Shown: positions 21,027 to 31,587 of the stretch, one piece after another
Position numbering within the stretch: position 1 is the first letter of the stretch
Layout: every line of letters begins with the position of its first letter
DNA from: Cryptomeria japonica
Lineage: Eukaryota > Streptophyta > Pinopsida > Cupressales > Cupressaceae
NCBI RefSeq assembly: GCF_030272615.1
Contig: NC_081413.1
Coordinates: 145,922,476 to 145,986,475 of the forward strand
Direction of reading: 5' to 3'
Length of the DNA stretch: 64,000 bases
Translations under genes and position numbers: made by a program
The notes under the pieces: generated by a model
What the model was told of the DNA's origin: nothing
The model's database searches: none
Seen by the model: only the letters and a program-made list of their open reading frames with translations

Positions 21027-22405
21027 ATGTCTACTAATTATTTTAGGAAGGACAGTCCTAAACTTGATGGAACCAACTATGGCATATGGAAGATTAGACT
21101 AGAGACACATCTAAATTGCATTGGCAAAGATGTCTAGGAAGTTACAAAGAAAGGTTACACTACTGTTGTAGCTAGTTAGCCTAGTCCAACTACCTTGGCT
21201 AAAGATGAGGAAAATGATTGCAAAGAAAGAGAAGCACTTTTGAGCTCATTATCAGATCAACAAATCATGGGATTATTAGATAGGTCTACTGCTAAAGCTA
21301 TTTGGGATCATTTGGAAACATTGAATGAAGAAGAATCCATAGTCAAAATTGCAAAACTTGAAAGCTTCTGGGTTAGGTATGAACATCTGAAAATGGAAGA
21401 AGATGAAAGGATTTCTGCTTTTATGGAAAGAGTAAATGAAATTGTTCTGGGTATTAAATGTTGTGGAGGAACCTTAAGTGAGGATGAAATTGTTTCAAAA
21501 ATCTTAAGAGGATTTCCACTGGCATATAAAATGAAGGTTACTGCTATAAATGAGTTGAGAACAATGCCTAATACATCAGTAACTAGGGATACATTGATTG
21601 GAAAACTTTCAGCTTTTGAAATTGAAGAATTTGACCCTGTTGCTACTATAAAGACAGATTTAGCCTTTAAAGAATCAACATCATATGCTCCATCATTTGA
21701 CAAATCTGATTGGAAAGCCTTTTATGCAAGAGAACTTGAAGAAAGTAGGAAAGAAAATGAAGAACTTGAAGAACTTGAAGCACTATTCGCAAGGAAAATG
21801 CCTAAAGGTCCAATTGGAAGTAAGTATGAAGGTAAAGAACCCTTTAAATGTTTTAACTGCAATAAGATTGGTCATATGGCTTCGAGATGCCCTGATAGAC
21901 ATGCTAGAATAAGAGAAGAAGCTAGAAGAACATACAAGCCTAATCCTGAATATCAGAGATATAGATTCAAGAAGAACAAAGACAAATCTTGTTACATTGT
22001 TGATAAAGGTGTGACTGATGATCCTGATGAGGATCCAACAGACAATGGATGGGTTTTTGTTGCTATAATAGAAGATCAACTGGCACCTATTGTTCAACCA
22101 ATAGAACAAGCCCTAGTAGCTAAAGTTGAAGTAAAGGATGAATGGATCATTGATTCAGGATGCTCACATCATATGACAGGAGACAAAGGTAAATTCTTGA
22201 ACTTTCAAGAATACAATGAGGTTTAGTAAGATTTGGAGATGACAAAGCCTATTCAATCAAAGGTAAGGGTACAATATCTCTTGATGGTAAGCATAACACT
22301 GACAATGTCTACTATGTTGAAGGATTAAAGCATAATCTTTAAAGTGTTGGTCAATTAGTTGAGAAAGGATTTCAGTTACAATTTAAAAATGGAAAATGCA
22401 AAATC
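21027..22405 (+). pseudogene. gag: CP2 gag and protease
   Basis: ATG at 21027 begins the same LDGTNYGIW gag as CP1. Two stops (near 21135 and 21176) precede the long open part at 21195-22226. The CCHC zinc knuckle is intact (CFNCNKIGHMASRCPDR, about 21853). The aspartic protease follows with the active-site motif WIIDSGCSHHMTGD (about 22143-22184). A one-base frameshift near 22226 moves the rest of the protease (VRFGDDKAYSIKGKG, VYYVEGLKHNL) to another frame, with one more stop near 22341. Confidence 0.88.
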
Positions 22406-23335
22406 ATGAATAGAACTGGTTTGGAAATTGCAACTGGTAATCAAACTAGAGGTAATATCTTTTATTTGAATAACAGTGAAAAGACATGCTTGATTGCACA
22501 TATAGATGAAAGTTGGTTATGGCATAAGAGACTCTATCATGTAAACTTTGATTGCATGGTAAAGATCAGTACTTCTAAGGCAATTAGAGATCTACCTAAA
22601 ATTGTGAAACCTCAGAATACAATATGTAAGGAATGTCATTTTGGAAAACAAGTAAAAGCTAGTTTCAAAAGTATTCCAGAAAAATCTAATAATGCTCTTG
22701 ATTTGATTCACACTGATTTATGTGGTCTAGCTAGAACTAAAAGCTTACAAGGTGATAGATATTTTATGCTAATCATTGATGACTATTCTAGAATGTGCTG
22801 GGTTACTTTTCTCAGAGAAAAATCAAAAGCACTTGGAAAGTTGAAACTATTCAAAGCAATGGTTGAAAATGAAACTGGTAAGAAAATCAACTGTTTAAGA
22901 TCAGATCAAGGAGGAGAATTCACATCTAAGGACTTTAATACATTCTGTGAAGTGAATGGAATCAGAAGACAACTATCAACACCTCAGACACCACAGCAGA
23001 ATGGAGTTGTTGAAAGGAAAAATAGAACTATCTTGGATGCAACAAGAAGTATGTTATCAGAAGCAAATTTACCACATGTGTATTGGAGAGAAGATGTCAG
23101 CACAGTGGTCTATACATTCAACAAAGTTCACATCAAAGGTGAAACTGATAAGACCCCTCATGAACTATGGTTTGGTAATACTCCTACTCTTAAGTATTTC
23201 AGAATTTTTGGAAGTAAATGTTATATTAGAAGAGATGAGTATATTGGAAAATTTGATCCTAGAAGTGATGAAGGAATATTTCTTGGTTATTCATCTAAGA
23301 GCAAGGTATATAGATGTTTTAACAAGAGATTGTAG
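22406..23335 (+). pseudogene. pol: CP2 integrase
   Basis: DDE-type integrase that would insert element cDNA into nuclear DNA. The pre-integrase zinc region reads LWHKRLYHVNFDCM...CKECHFGKQ (HHCC pattern). The catalytic triad is present: Asp in LIHTDLCG, Asp in LRSDQGGEFTS and Glu in NGVVERKNRT. The C-terminal KFDPRSDEGIFLGYSSKSK motif is typical of copia. A TAG at 23333-23335 interrupts the same frame, which continues into reverse transcriptase, so the single pol frame has been broken by one base change here. Confidence 0.9.
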
Positions 23336-25177
23336 AAAATTGTTGAGAGTACAGATGTAAAAATTGATGAACAATTCAGAAGAACTTCAAGGTATATAGA
23401 CTTTGAACCGGCAATAGAAATTGTGACAAATGAATCTACACCAAATCCATCGGTACAGAATGAAGATCCAGTTACCCCGGTACCATCTGAGGATTCCACA
23501 ATAACTGAAGAACAACAGCAAACAAAGACACCCCGGTATGTAAGATTGAATCATTCTAAAGATCAAATAATTAGAAATAAATTTAAAGGAGTTATGACAA
23601 GAGGAAGATTGGCAAATGAAGAAGTATGTCTTATTTCTCAAATAGAACCATCATCTATTAATGAGGCATGTGAAGATAAATTTTGGATTAAAGCTATGGA
23701 AGAAGAATTAGAACAAATTGAGAAAAATAACACTTGGACATTAGTTCCCCAGCCTAAAGATAAAAATGTAATTAGAACCAAATGGGTATTCAGAAACAAA
23801 CTTAATGAAGATGGTAAGGTTGTCAAAAATAAAGCAAGACTAGTGTGTAAGGGATATTCTCAGAAAGGAGTTGATTACAATGAAACCTTTGCACCGGTAG
23901 CTAGAATTGAGGTAGTCAGATTATTCTTGGCTTTTGTAGCACACAAGAACTACAAAGTTTATCAAATGGATATTAAATGTACATTTTTGAATGGAGATCT
24001 TGAAGAGGAAGTATACATTGAACAAATTGATGGATTTTCTTTGACTGATGACAATGATATGGTTTGTAGATTAAGGAAAGCTTTGTATGGACTGAAACAA
24101 ACCCCAAGAGCTTGGTATGCAAGATTGGATAAGTATCTTTTAAAGATTGGTTTTACTAAAGGAAATGCAAACAACAATTTATATTACAAAATAACTAATG
24201 ATGACATCTTGATTATAGAAGTATTTGTTGATGATATAATCTTTGGAGGAGAAGATGGTTTATGTAAGGAATTTTCCACTAAAATGCAACAAGAATTTGT
24301 AATGTCTATGATTGGAGAAATAAAATTCTTTTTAGGATTGCAGATTTCACAAACTGACAAAGGTATATTCTTTAGTCAATCCAAATACTTGAAAGAGTTA
24401 CTAAAGAAATTTGGGATGGAGAATTCTAAACCAGTAAGCACACCTATGACTACAAATGACAAATTATCTCAAAGGGATAAATCTACACCTGTTAATCCAA
24501 CTAGATACAAATCTATGGTAGGAGGTTTACTGTATTTGACACAAAATAGACCTGATATTATGAATGCAGTATGTATTGTTTCAAGATTTCAAAGTAATCC
24601 TAGAGAAAATCATGAATCAGTAGTAAAAAGGATTTTCCGGTACTTACAAGGCACTATAAATCTTGGATTATGGTATCCTAGAGATGAAAACTTTGAATTA
24701 TGTGCATACACAAATGCAAATTGGGCAGGAGATGTGGATGATAGAAAAAGCACCACCGGGGGAGCATTCTTTCTTGAAAAAAGATTAGTTTCTTGGTTGA
24801 GTAAGAAACAAAGTTGTACATCTATATCAACAGCAGAATCAGAATATGTTGCAATAGCAACTAACTGTACACAGGTACTATGTCTTAAGCAAATGTTGAA
24901 AGACATAAAGATAAAATGCAAGGAAACTATTACCATATATTGTGATAACACTACAACAATTGATATATCTAAGAATCCTGTACTACATTATAAAACAAAA
25001 CATGTTTCTATCAAACTGAATTTTCTAAGGGAAAAAGTTGAAGAAAAGGAGATAAAACTGGTTTATGTGAACACTAAAGAATAGCTTGCAGATATTTTAA
25101 TAAAAACTTTGCCTAAGGAGACTTTTGAATATCTCAGAGATCAGCTTGGAGTCATACCACAACTGGTAGAGACTTAG
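23336..25177 (+). pseudogene. pol: CP2 reverse transcriptase and RNase H
   Basis: Continues the integrase frame after its stop. The polymerase core shows [40 protein letters not shown] (first catalytic Asp), [13 protein letters not shown] and the YVDD-equivalent FVDDIIFGG (about 24220). RNase H shows [13 protein letters not shown] and the STAESEYVA Glu motif. A TAG at 25082-25084 cuts off the last 31 codons (LADILIKTLPKETFEYL, then VET) which end at 25177. The 553-codon open part from 23423 is the longest uninterrupted pol frame in the window. Confidence 0.92.
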
Positions 25178-25551
25178 ATAGGTGATGATTGTCATCAACC
25201 GACAGAATTAACAAACAAATCTTTTACTCCAGTCTTTGATGAGGAAGCTACTTCTTAGGGGGAGTAGTTGGTATTTTGTATATGAACCTGGTATTATTGT
25301 AACTTTGGCATTTGATGTCAAAGGGTGAGAGATATCTATGGAAAAACACATTATCTTTTGGATAAATTGGTATGGAAACTTTGGAAAACACATGTTGCTC
25401 CCAGGGGGAGAGAAATTGTTATTTGGGAGAGACTATTACTTTCTGTATTCTAGTTATGATCTTTCTAGAGATTGTTGGTATTTGGCATTTTTGTTTTGGC
25501 ACTTTGATGGTTTTTCCATCTTGTGTTGCCATCAATGCCAAAGGGGGAGAT
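25178..25551 (+). other. CP2 3' untranslated region and polypurine tract
   Basis: Non-coding. It ends in AAAGGGGGAGA at 25540-25550 directly before the 3' LTR, the expected plus-strand primer. A second purine run (TAGGGGGAGTAG) is at about 25257-25268. The CP3 copy has the same arrangement. Confidence 0.82.
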
Positions 25552-26207
25552 TTTTGGTATTTTGGTATGGTCTTGTCATTGATGTCAACACCTAGTAAAA
25601 CACTAGCACTTTGGAGATCCAGAAGCATTCACCGGCAAGCAAGTAACTATTGCACAGTTATTGGTATATGGTTCACCGGTAGGATATAATGATCACTAGC
25701 ACTCGAAATTATGTGAAAGACACTTGGTAATGTTGAAGACAACTTTTGGACATCTTGTCCTAGAGTTTTGTTCATTGGTATATTCATATTTGCATATTTG
25801 CTTTTACTGGCAAATAGGTCCAGGGTTACCTAGGGTTACACTGGTAGGTTTATCTTTTCTAGATCAGCATGGCACACTAAGGAAATGATTAATTATTGTT
25901 GTAAATGCATTAAGATGACATGTTGAATTGGTTATTGCATCGAACATTATATTGTTTGTAAGAAATTTTTTTGTAATATCTTGTAGAGATGACCTACTAA
26001 AATTGGTCTTAGGTTATGGTATAAATGTAAGATCTTAATTGTAAGATCGAACGTGGGAATGCGAAACAGAATTGTGTGAAGGTATATGTGAGATTAAGTA
26101 GAGTTATACATGAAGACATCATTTGAAGGTGAATTTAGGTTTTTGTGAATCCATATCAACATTACTCCCATAATGAATCCAACATATGAAGATGCTATTT
26201 TGTACAG
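25552..26207 (+). repeat. CP2 3' LTR, 3'-truncated
   Basis: Matches the first roughly 650 bases of the CP2 5' LTR, including TATAAAT at 26020-26026. It ends abruptly within GATGCTATTTTGTACAGTACA, where integrase sequence of the host CP1 begins. The junction shares an ACACC-like microhomology, suggesting end-joining after a deletion. Confidence 0.85.
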
Positions 26208-26496
26208 TACACCCTAGCAGAATGGAGTTGTTGAAAGGAAAAACAAAACTATCTTGGATGCAGTCAGAAGTATGATATATGAAGCAAACCTACCTCATAT
26301 ATATTGGAGAGAAGTGATCAATACAACAGTTTATACATTCAATAGAGTTCACATTAGAGGTTAAATTGATAAGACTCGACATGAAGTATGGTTTGGTAAT
26401 ACTCCTACTCTTAAATATTTCAGAATTTTTGGAAGTAAATGCTATATTAGAAGAGATGAGTATATTGTAAAATTTGATCCTAGAAGTGATGACAGG
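26208..26496 (+). pseudogene. pol: CP1 integrase fragment
   Basis: Reads QNGVVERKNKTILDAV (the catalytic Glu region), ANLPHIYWREV, TPTLKYFRIFGSKCYIRRDEY and KFDPRSDD, then stops dead at an LTR. One in-frame stop. It is more diverged from CP2 than expected for a duplicate of that copy, so it is best assigned to CP1. Confidence 0.8.
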
Positions 26497-27409
26497 TGTT
26501 GGTATTTGGTTCACCGACACTTGGAATGACTTGGAGACTACTTGGTTATGTCGAAGACATTATTTGATCACTTGGTTTTGGCGATTTGGTTATTTTTTTA
26601 TTTGGGTTTGCGTATTTGTTGTTACTGGCAAATAGGTCCAAGATATGCACCAACATGCATATCTATTCCAAATCAACACGACGTGTTATGGAGATGATTT
26701 ATTATTATTGTAAATGCATTGAGCTGACATCATGCATCGGATATTGATTTATTTGTAATTGATTTTATTGTAATAACTTTTAGTGAGCTAACCTATTCAA
26801 TTGGTCTTAGGTTATGGTATAAATGTAAGATCTCATTTGTGAGACAAATATGTGAATGCGAAGAGGATTACAATAACGTATATGAAAAAATAAGCAAAGA
26901 TATACACATAGACATCATTTGAAGGTTGGAGGAAGGATTTTGTGAAGGCAATCAGAACTAAACCGGTATTGAATCTAGCATATGAAGATGCTATTTTGTG
27001 CAGTACATTATCATTGGATTTAACCATCCAATTGTAGTTAGTGTGATTCTCATTTTATGATTGAGCAGTGAACTCTAGGTAGTTGGCCTTTCTGCATGTG
27101 CAGAATCCTTATTGTACACACATACTATCTACAGTAGTATCATTTGATTGTGGGTAAGGTTTCCCACTGTGGTTTTTCTCCTTTCAGGGTTTCCACGTAT
27201 AAATATTTGTGCTATGTGTTGTGGATGTTATTGTATTTTTGTTTTCTTGCATTAATCTTTATCAATACTGCAATTAACTATTAAGACTATCTACCGGCAT
27301 AAAGTTTGGTTTACCGGTATTAAGTATTAAGTTTTGGTTAAGTTAATTTTGGTTGAATCTATTAGACAACTGATTCACCCCCCCTCTTAGTTGTCTTTGG
27401 GACCTAACA
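26497..27409 (+). repeat. CP1 3' LTR, internally shortened
   Basis: Begins TGTTGGTATTT, then jumps to sequence that lies about 150 bases inside the 5' LTR (GGTTCACCGACACTTGG). From there it follows the CP1 5' LTR to GGACCTAACA at 27409; TATAAAT at 26818-26824. No polypurine tract precedes it, so a deletion removed that along with reverse transcriptase and RNase H. Confidence 0.82.
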
Positions 27410-28474
27410 TCAATCAAGAAACACCTCTCACTACACAAATGGAGTCATTAATGATCACAAAAACATAGAAGAATGTGCCTACAACATCTTCTTTACAAAT
27501 AAAATATATTGGTTTTGGAGAGTATTCCATTTCAAGTACCTCAAAGGGAAAACAATTGTCTCTCTCCTAGGTCTTTTGGGAAGCCTCCAAATGCAGTAAT
27601 CAAATAATATAAAGGAAACAAAATTGTCAAATACTCAAACTCGTGCTCTTTCATAAGATGGGGTGACTTACAAGAAGAATCTCTGAATGAAGTCAATCAT
27701 TGGATATACAGAGAAGAAGATGACATTATAATACCCAGGATACCCTAGGTCAGTATGGAAATGGGTTCAAAATGCTCCAAAAACATTGATATGATGGTAC
27801 CATAGGCTTGGGATTACAGAAACAAGGAAGATTAGAACCCATTGTTCCTAACAACAATCCAGGGAATCAAAGGTTAGGGTATAAGCATGTACTGCATATC
27901 ACGGAAGAAAGATAATGCACCCTAGATATATTGAACAGACCAAGGATACCATCAGACTACATATCTCAAAGAGAGTTGTCCACACAAGTGTTTCCCTCTT
28001 CATCTCAAACAATAAATCAAGTTCCAACATTGCCTAGTGTAGAATTAGATGGGGAAGACATGAGACAACTCCTACAAGATCCTGGCATTGAGTCACAAAA
28101 TGATACAATTTGTGACACAATGACATAAGAAAATGTTGAAATAGATGTAGGTTTACCACTAGCAGAGGAACCTAACCCTAGATGATGAAACATATTTTGA
28201 AAGTGAGACAAACTCTTATGACTATGAGTTCTTATCACTCCATGATTCCAGCCCACAAACAAGCGTCATATTAAGATATCAAATAAAGCCTACAAAAGAT
28301 GAAAATACATCAAGTCACTCAAATAATCAAGTCTTCATATTATCAGAATCTGTTATGATAGAAGGGAGTAATGACTTACCCCTTATACACTCACACTTGA
28401 TTTATTGGGGGCAAGAAGGAAAAACAACTCTATATTGGTTTTAAAATGATGAAGCCATTGCAAAATTCCTCGAA
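27410..28474 (+). pseudogene. pol: TAT1 pol linker with a G-patch-like motif
   Basis: TAT1 resumes here between protease and reverse transcriptase. Coding sense is broken, but one stretch at about 27791-27880 reads GTIGLGLQKQGRLEPI followed by NQRLGY. That resembles the glycine-rich G-patch-like segment seen in this position in several plant gypsy polyproteins. The remainder is acidic and serine-rich (for example 27931-28128) and poorly conserved. Confidence 0.6.
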
Positions 28475-28948
28475 GTGAGAGAGGGATTTCCACAAGGCGA
28501 TCACAAGGCAAGATTTGTTGTATACCTAGATAGGATGGCATACTTTGGAGAAGCAAATACCTCTATCATAGAACATACAGATCAAAATAACCATAATGGC
28601 AAGAGTGAGTTAGGTAACCTCCCTGTTGAAAGAGAAAATTCAGCATTTCTTATAGAAGAAACTGAAGAGGTAAATATAGCAAAAGGAGAGGTTGTGCATA
28701 ACATCCACCTAGCAAAATCATTAAACAAAGAAGAAAAGGACAAGTTCATTCATTTTTTCAAACGTCCTATCAACTTCACTTGGTCCTATGCAGATATGCC
28801 TAGCTTAGATCTTGACTTGGTGTTACATCATTTACCTTTTCTACTAGGAGTAAAACCTTATAAGCAAAAATTAAGAAAAATGCATCCAAAAATTGCATTA
28901 CTGGTTAAAATAGAACTCCAAAAGCTACTGGATGTAGGTTTCATTTGA
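28475..28948 (+). pseudogene. pol: TAT1 reverse transcriptase, N-terminal approach
   Basis: A 157-codon open stretch. Its second half is diagnostic of plant Tat-type pol just before the polymerase: NKEEKDKFIHFFKRPINFTW, SYADMPSLDLDLVLHHLP, then KPYKQKLRKMHPKIALLV and KIELQKLLDVGFI. The TGA at 28946-28948 stands where polymerase coding should continue; the next codons read PIDYVEWTSNLVP in the same frame. Confidence 0.82.
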
Positions 28949-29555
28949 CCTATCGACTATGTAGAATGGACATCCAACCTAGTACCTATGACAACCCATA
29001 GGAGGCATACGAATCTATACTAATTTCTGGGATCTAAATAAATCTTGTCCTAAGGATGATTTCCCACTACCCAATATTGATATGATAGTTGATTTAACAA
29101 CTGGGAATGAAATTCTATCATTAATGGATGGTTTCTCAGGATACAAATAGATTATAATTGTACTAGAAGATCAACATAAAATGGCCTTTACTTGCCCATG
29201 GGGAACATACAGCTGGAATGTGATGCCATTTGGTCTCAAAAATATAGGAGCAACATACCAAAGGGCCATGACAATGATATTTCATGATATGATCCACAAC
29301 ATAATGGAAGATTATGTGGATGACTTAGTGGCTAAATCATAGACAAGAGAAGGTCACCTTTTGGTCCTTGCACAAATATTTGATCAATTGGAGCAGTACA
29401 ATGTCAGACTAAACCCAAAGAAGTGTGTGTTTGGTCTAGCAACTAGAAAGTTGTTAGGGTTTATTGTGTCTAATAGAGAAATTGAAGTAGACCTTACCAA
29501 GGTCAAAGATATCATAGATATGCAACCTTTGTCAACACTTAAGTAATTAAGAGAG
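28949..29555 (+). pseudogene. pol: TAT1 reverse transcriptase (broken)
   Basis: After a frameshift around 28995 the polymerase reads GGIRIYTNFWDLNKSCPKD, DFPLPNIDMIVD, LSLMDGFSGYK-stop, HKMAFTCPWGTYSWNVMPFG and the catalytic DYVDDLVAK, then LEQYNVRLNPKKCVFGL. At least three stops occur (29147-29149, 29340-29342, 29544-29546). It is cut at 29555 by CHR-A and resumes at 39213; removing the insertion gives LRELQGRLQSIRRFI in register. Confidence 0.85.
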
Positions 29556-29720
29556 TGATGGGATGGGTATGGGATAGACTAGCCTAGTCTATGCTCCTTG
29601 ATCCTCTCCTTGTATCACCAAGTGTTCCAACCACACCCTAGGGTCTCTAGGACTTCCCTTGATTGTGGAATCGTCTGACCTTTCCCAATCCACCCACCAA
29701 CAACCTGTGATACTTCTCAC

Positions 29721-30065
29721 CTACTCACAAGCTTCATAAAAACCCTCACATAGGCTAATAAGGGTTTAGCTCCTCCTATACCTTCTTAGGTCCTAGCAAG
29801 GATAGGATAGGTCTTTGACATACTTCTCCTAAGGTCACACCTACTCACAAGGTTCAAAAAAACCCTCACATAGGCTAATAAGGGTTTAGCATCAATATAC
29901 CTTCTTAGGTCCTAGCAAGGATAGGATAGCTCTTTGACATACTTCTCCTAAGGTCACACTTACTCACAAGGTTCAAAAACACCCTCACATAGGCTAATAA
30001 GGGTTTAGCACCAATATAACTTCTTAGGTCCTAGCAAGGATAGGATAGGTCTTTGACATAGTTTT
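29721..30065. repeat. About 120-bp tandem triplication inside the CHR-A 3' LTR
   Basis: The phrase CTACTCACAAGSTTCA...CCCTCACATAGGCTAATAAGGG recurs at offsets 29721, 29841 and 29960 (spacing 120 and 119). The partner LTR has one copy (about 37817). CHR-B LTRs also have a single, diverged copy, so the expansion is specific to this LTR. Confidence 0.88.
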
Positions 30066-31027
30066 CCATCCATTCTTGTGCCCCCTAGAGGTTTTGACCT
30101 TCCTATTTGTTACCGATCTCACTATTTTGTTTCTTTCCTACAAAATAGGGCTACAAGGAATGTGCCCAATTAGGTCTCCATTCTAGACTTTTAGGGATCC
30201 CTCTTGCAAACAATGCTCAAACTTATGAAACTTCCCAAAGGGACTTCTATTCATTTGGCAAAGGCTCAAATATTTTCCTAGTTTTGGGCCTCCAAGTGTC
30301 TGTACACTTCCCTAGGTGAATCTAGGGGTATTTAGGCCTGCAAGGGTCACAGTGATGGTTTGTTGTCTTCACCACCTTATCTGGATTGATGGAAAATCCT
30401 CCTTCTCACCAATGGTTCTCCACACACCCCTCTACAGCTATTACAAAGGGTGCCTCCTTCCTTGTCCTTCCTTGGTCTCACAGACCTCTCCAACCTCAAC
30501 CCATCCTAGCCGGGCACAGTCCAGTCTCACCTAGGAGTGGGTCTTTGAAAGGATTTCCTACATCTTCAAGGGCCCTGCTTCCTCTAAGGTAATATATAGG
30601 GTCTACACTCCTATTCCCCATGGTTTCATGGTGTTTCCACAATGGGGATAGGAGTTGTCAACCCATTTACACAAAACAATCCAAAACTGGACAATGAAAA
30701 GAAATTTGCAAAGTATTTACAAACACACCAAAAATTGCACAATAAACCTAGCCTAAGTGCTCAAAATGAAAGTATAAACATAATACAAGACTCTCAACAC
30801 AATTTAGTCTGCAAAACAATCCATTTTCAATCTTTTAATGCTCTGTTTGTGCTGACTGGTAACAAAAACACAGTCATAGTCAAGGTCTTTACCCTTTGGC
30901 TGTACAATCTGACATCCAACCCTCATTTTAGGGTTTGCAACAATATATAATATCTTTGCCTCAGTTTGTGTGCCAAGGTTAGGGTTATCCATGCCAAGCT
31001 AAGGTTATGACCTATTAGGTGGAAAAT

Positions 31028-31059
31028 TTGCATGACAACTTTGAAAAGTTGTCATGCAA
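31028..31059. repeat. Hairpin in the CHR-A 3' LTR
   Basis: TTGCATGACAACTTT (31028-31042) and AAAGTTGTCATGCAA (31045-31059) pair perfectly over a 2-base loop. Equivalent hairpins lie in the other three LTRs of the family. A further AACTTTTGCAAC-type repeat follows at once. Confidence 0.9.
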
Positions 31060-31354
31060 CTTTTTGCAACTTTTGAGCAACTTTTGCAATGTTACTTTTC
31101 TTGACTTTTAGGCCTACATTGGGCTATCCTATGGACACAATCATACTAATAGGACCCAAAACTCATCAATGGGCACACATACCCTCTACTCCAAAAGAAA
31201 ACTCAACCTAGACTTGTGAACCTAGGACCTAAACTAGGACCTAAACAAGACCAATGAGCTCTTGGCTCTTATTACATTTAAATGGATTCTTAAAGAAGAA
31301 AAATTCCAACAAAAATCAAATGGAGGAAGACATTAGAAGGGTTCTCCTACACCA

Positions 31355-31587
31355 TACTCCCCCTCTACATAGAATTAAGGAACTAGGGGAGAGATGAGAG
31401 CTGGGTCAATACCAAGTTTCTTGAACCTGCCCTCTTCAACCCTAGTGTCTTCAGACTCAGGTTGACCTACCCACTTCACCAAGTGTTCCATGTAGACCTT
31501 GTGTCAAGTAGACTTTTTCACCCTTGACTTTAAGATCTCCTCTACTATGGGCTACTTCACTTAAGGTAAAGCATTCACATCCACGTC
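31355..31587 (-). pseudogene. pol: CHR-A chromodomain and polypurine tract
   Basis: Downstream of integrase the minus strand reads VEEILKSRVKKST, one stop, then KVYMEHLVKWVGQPES, and ends KKLGIDPALISPLVP just before AGAGGGGGAGTA, the polypurine tract abutting the LTR. The EHLVKW core is the chromodomain signature found at the integrase C-terminus of plant chromoviruses, which is thought to guide insertion to particular chromatin. The usual third aromatic position has become DTR instead of ATW. Confidence 0.75.

Larger units (their letters stand above)
19909..26207 (+). mobile_element. CP2: Ty1/copia element of the CP1 family, inserted in CP1 gag
   Basis: 5' LTR 19909-20970, primer site 20973-20984, gag-protease, integrase, reverse transcriptase-RNase H in copia order, polypurine tract 25539-25550 and a 3' LTR (25552-26207) missing its last part. 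It is the most complete copia copy in the window, yet has stops at about 21135, 21176, 23333 and 25082 and a frameshift near 22226. The right edge was lost in a deletion that also removed the CP1 region between gag and integrase. Confidence 0.88.
17991..27409 (+). mobile_element. CP1: Ty1/copia element, partly deleted, host to CP2
   Basis: 5' LTR at 17991-19041, tRNA-iMet-type primer site, gag to 19908, the nested copy CP2 (19909-26207), an integrase fragment (26208-26496) and a shortened 3' LTR (26497-27409). Reverse transcriptase and RNase H are missing. The sequences flanking it (TCACA and TCAAT) are only weakly alike, so its target duplication is doubtful. TAT1 coding resumes after it at 27410. 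Confidence 0.82.
29556..31354 (-). repeat. CHR-A 3' LTR (1799 bp)
   Basis: On the minus strand it runs from TGGTGTAGGAG (31354) to CATCCCATCA (29556). It carries a 120-bp tandem triplication that its partner lacks (29721-30065), a TATA-like TATATA at 30593-30598 and a 15-bp hairpin (31028-31059). Confidence 0.9.

Noticed and set aside
22406-25177. Integrated pararetrovirus (caulimovirus-like) sequence
   Set aside because: Integrase, LTRs, polypurine tracts and target duplications fit LTR retrotransposons; no movement-protein or viral coat signature seen.
30316-30950. Open frames in the CHR-A LTR (and the matching ones at 38522-38830 and 54703-54891)
   Set aside because: They are shared because the LTRs are shared; no domain, and they are antisense to the element.
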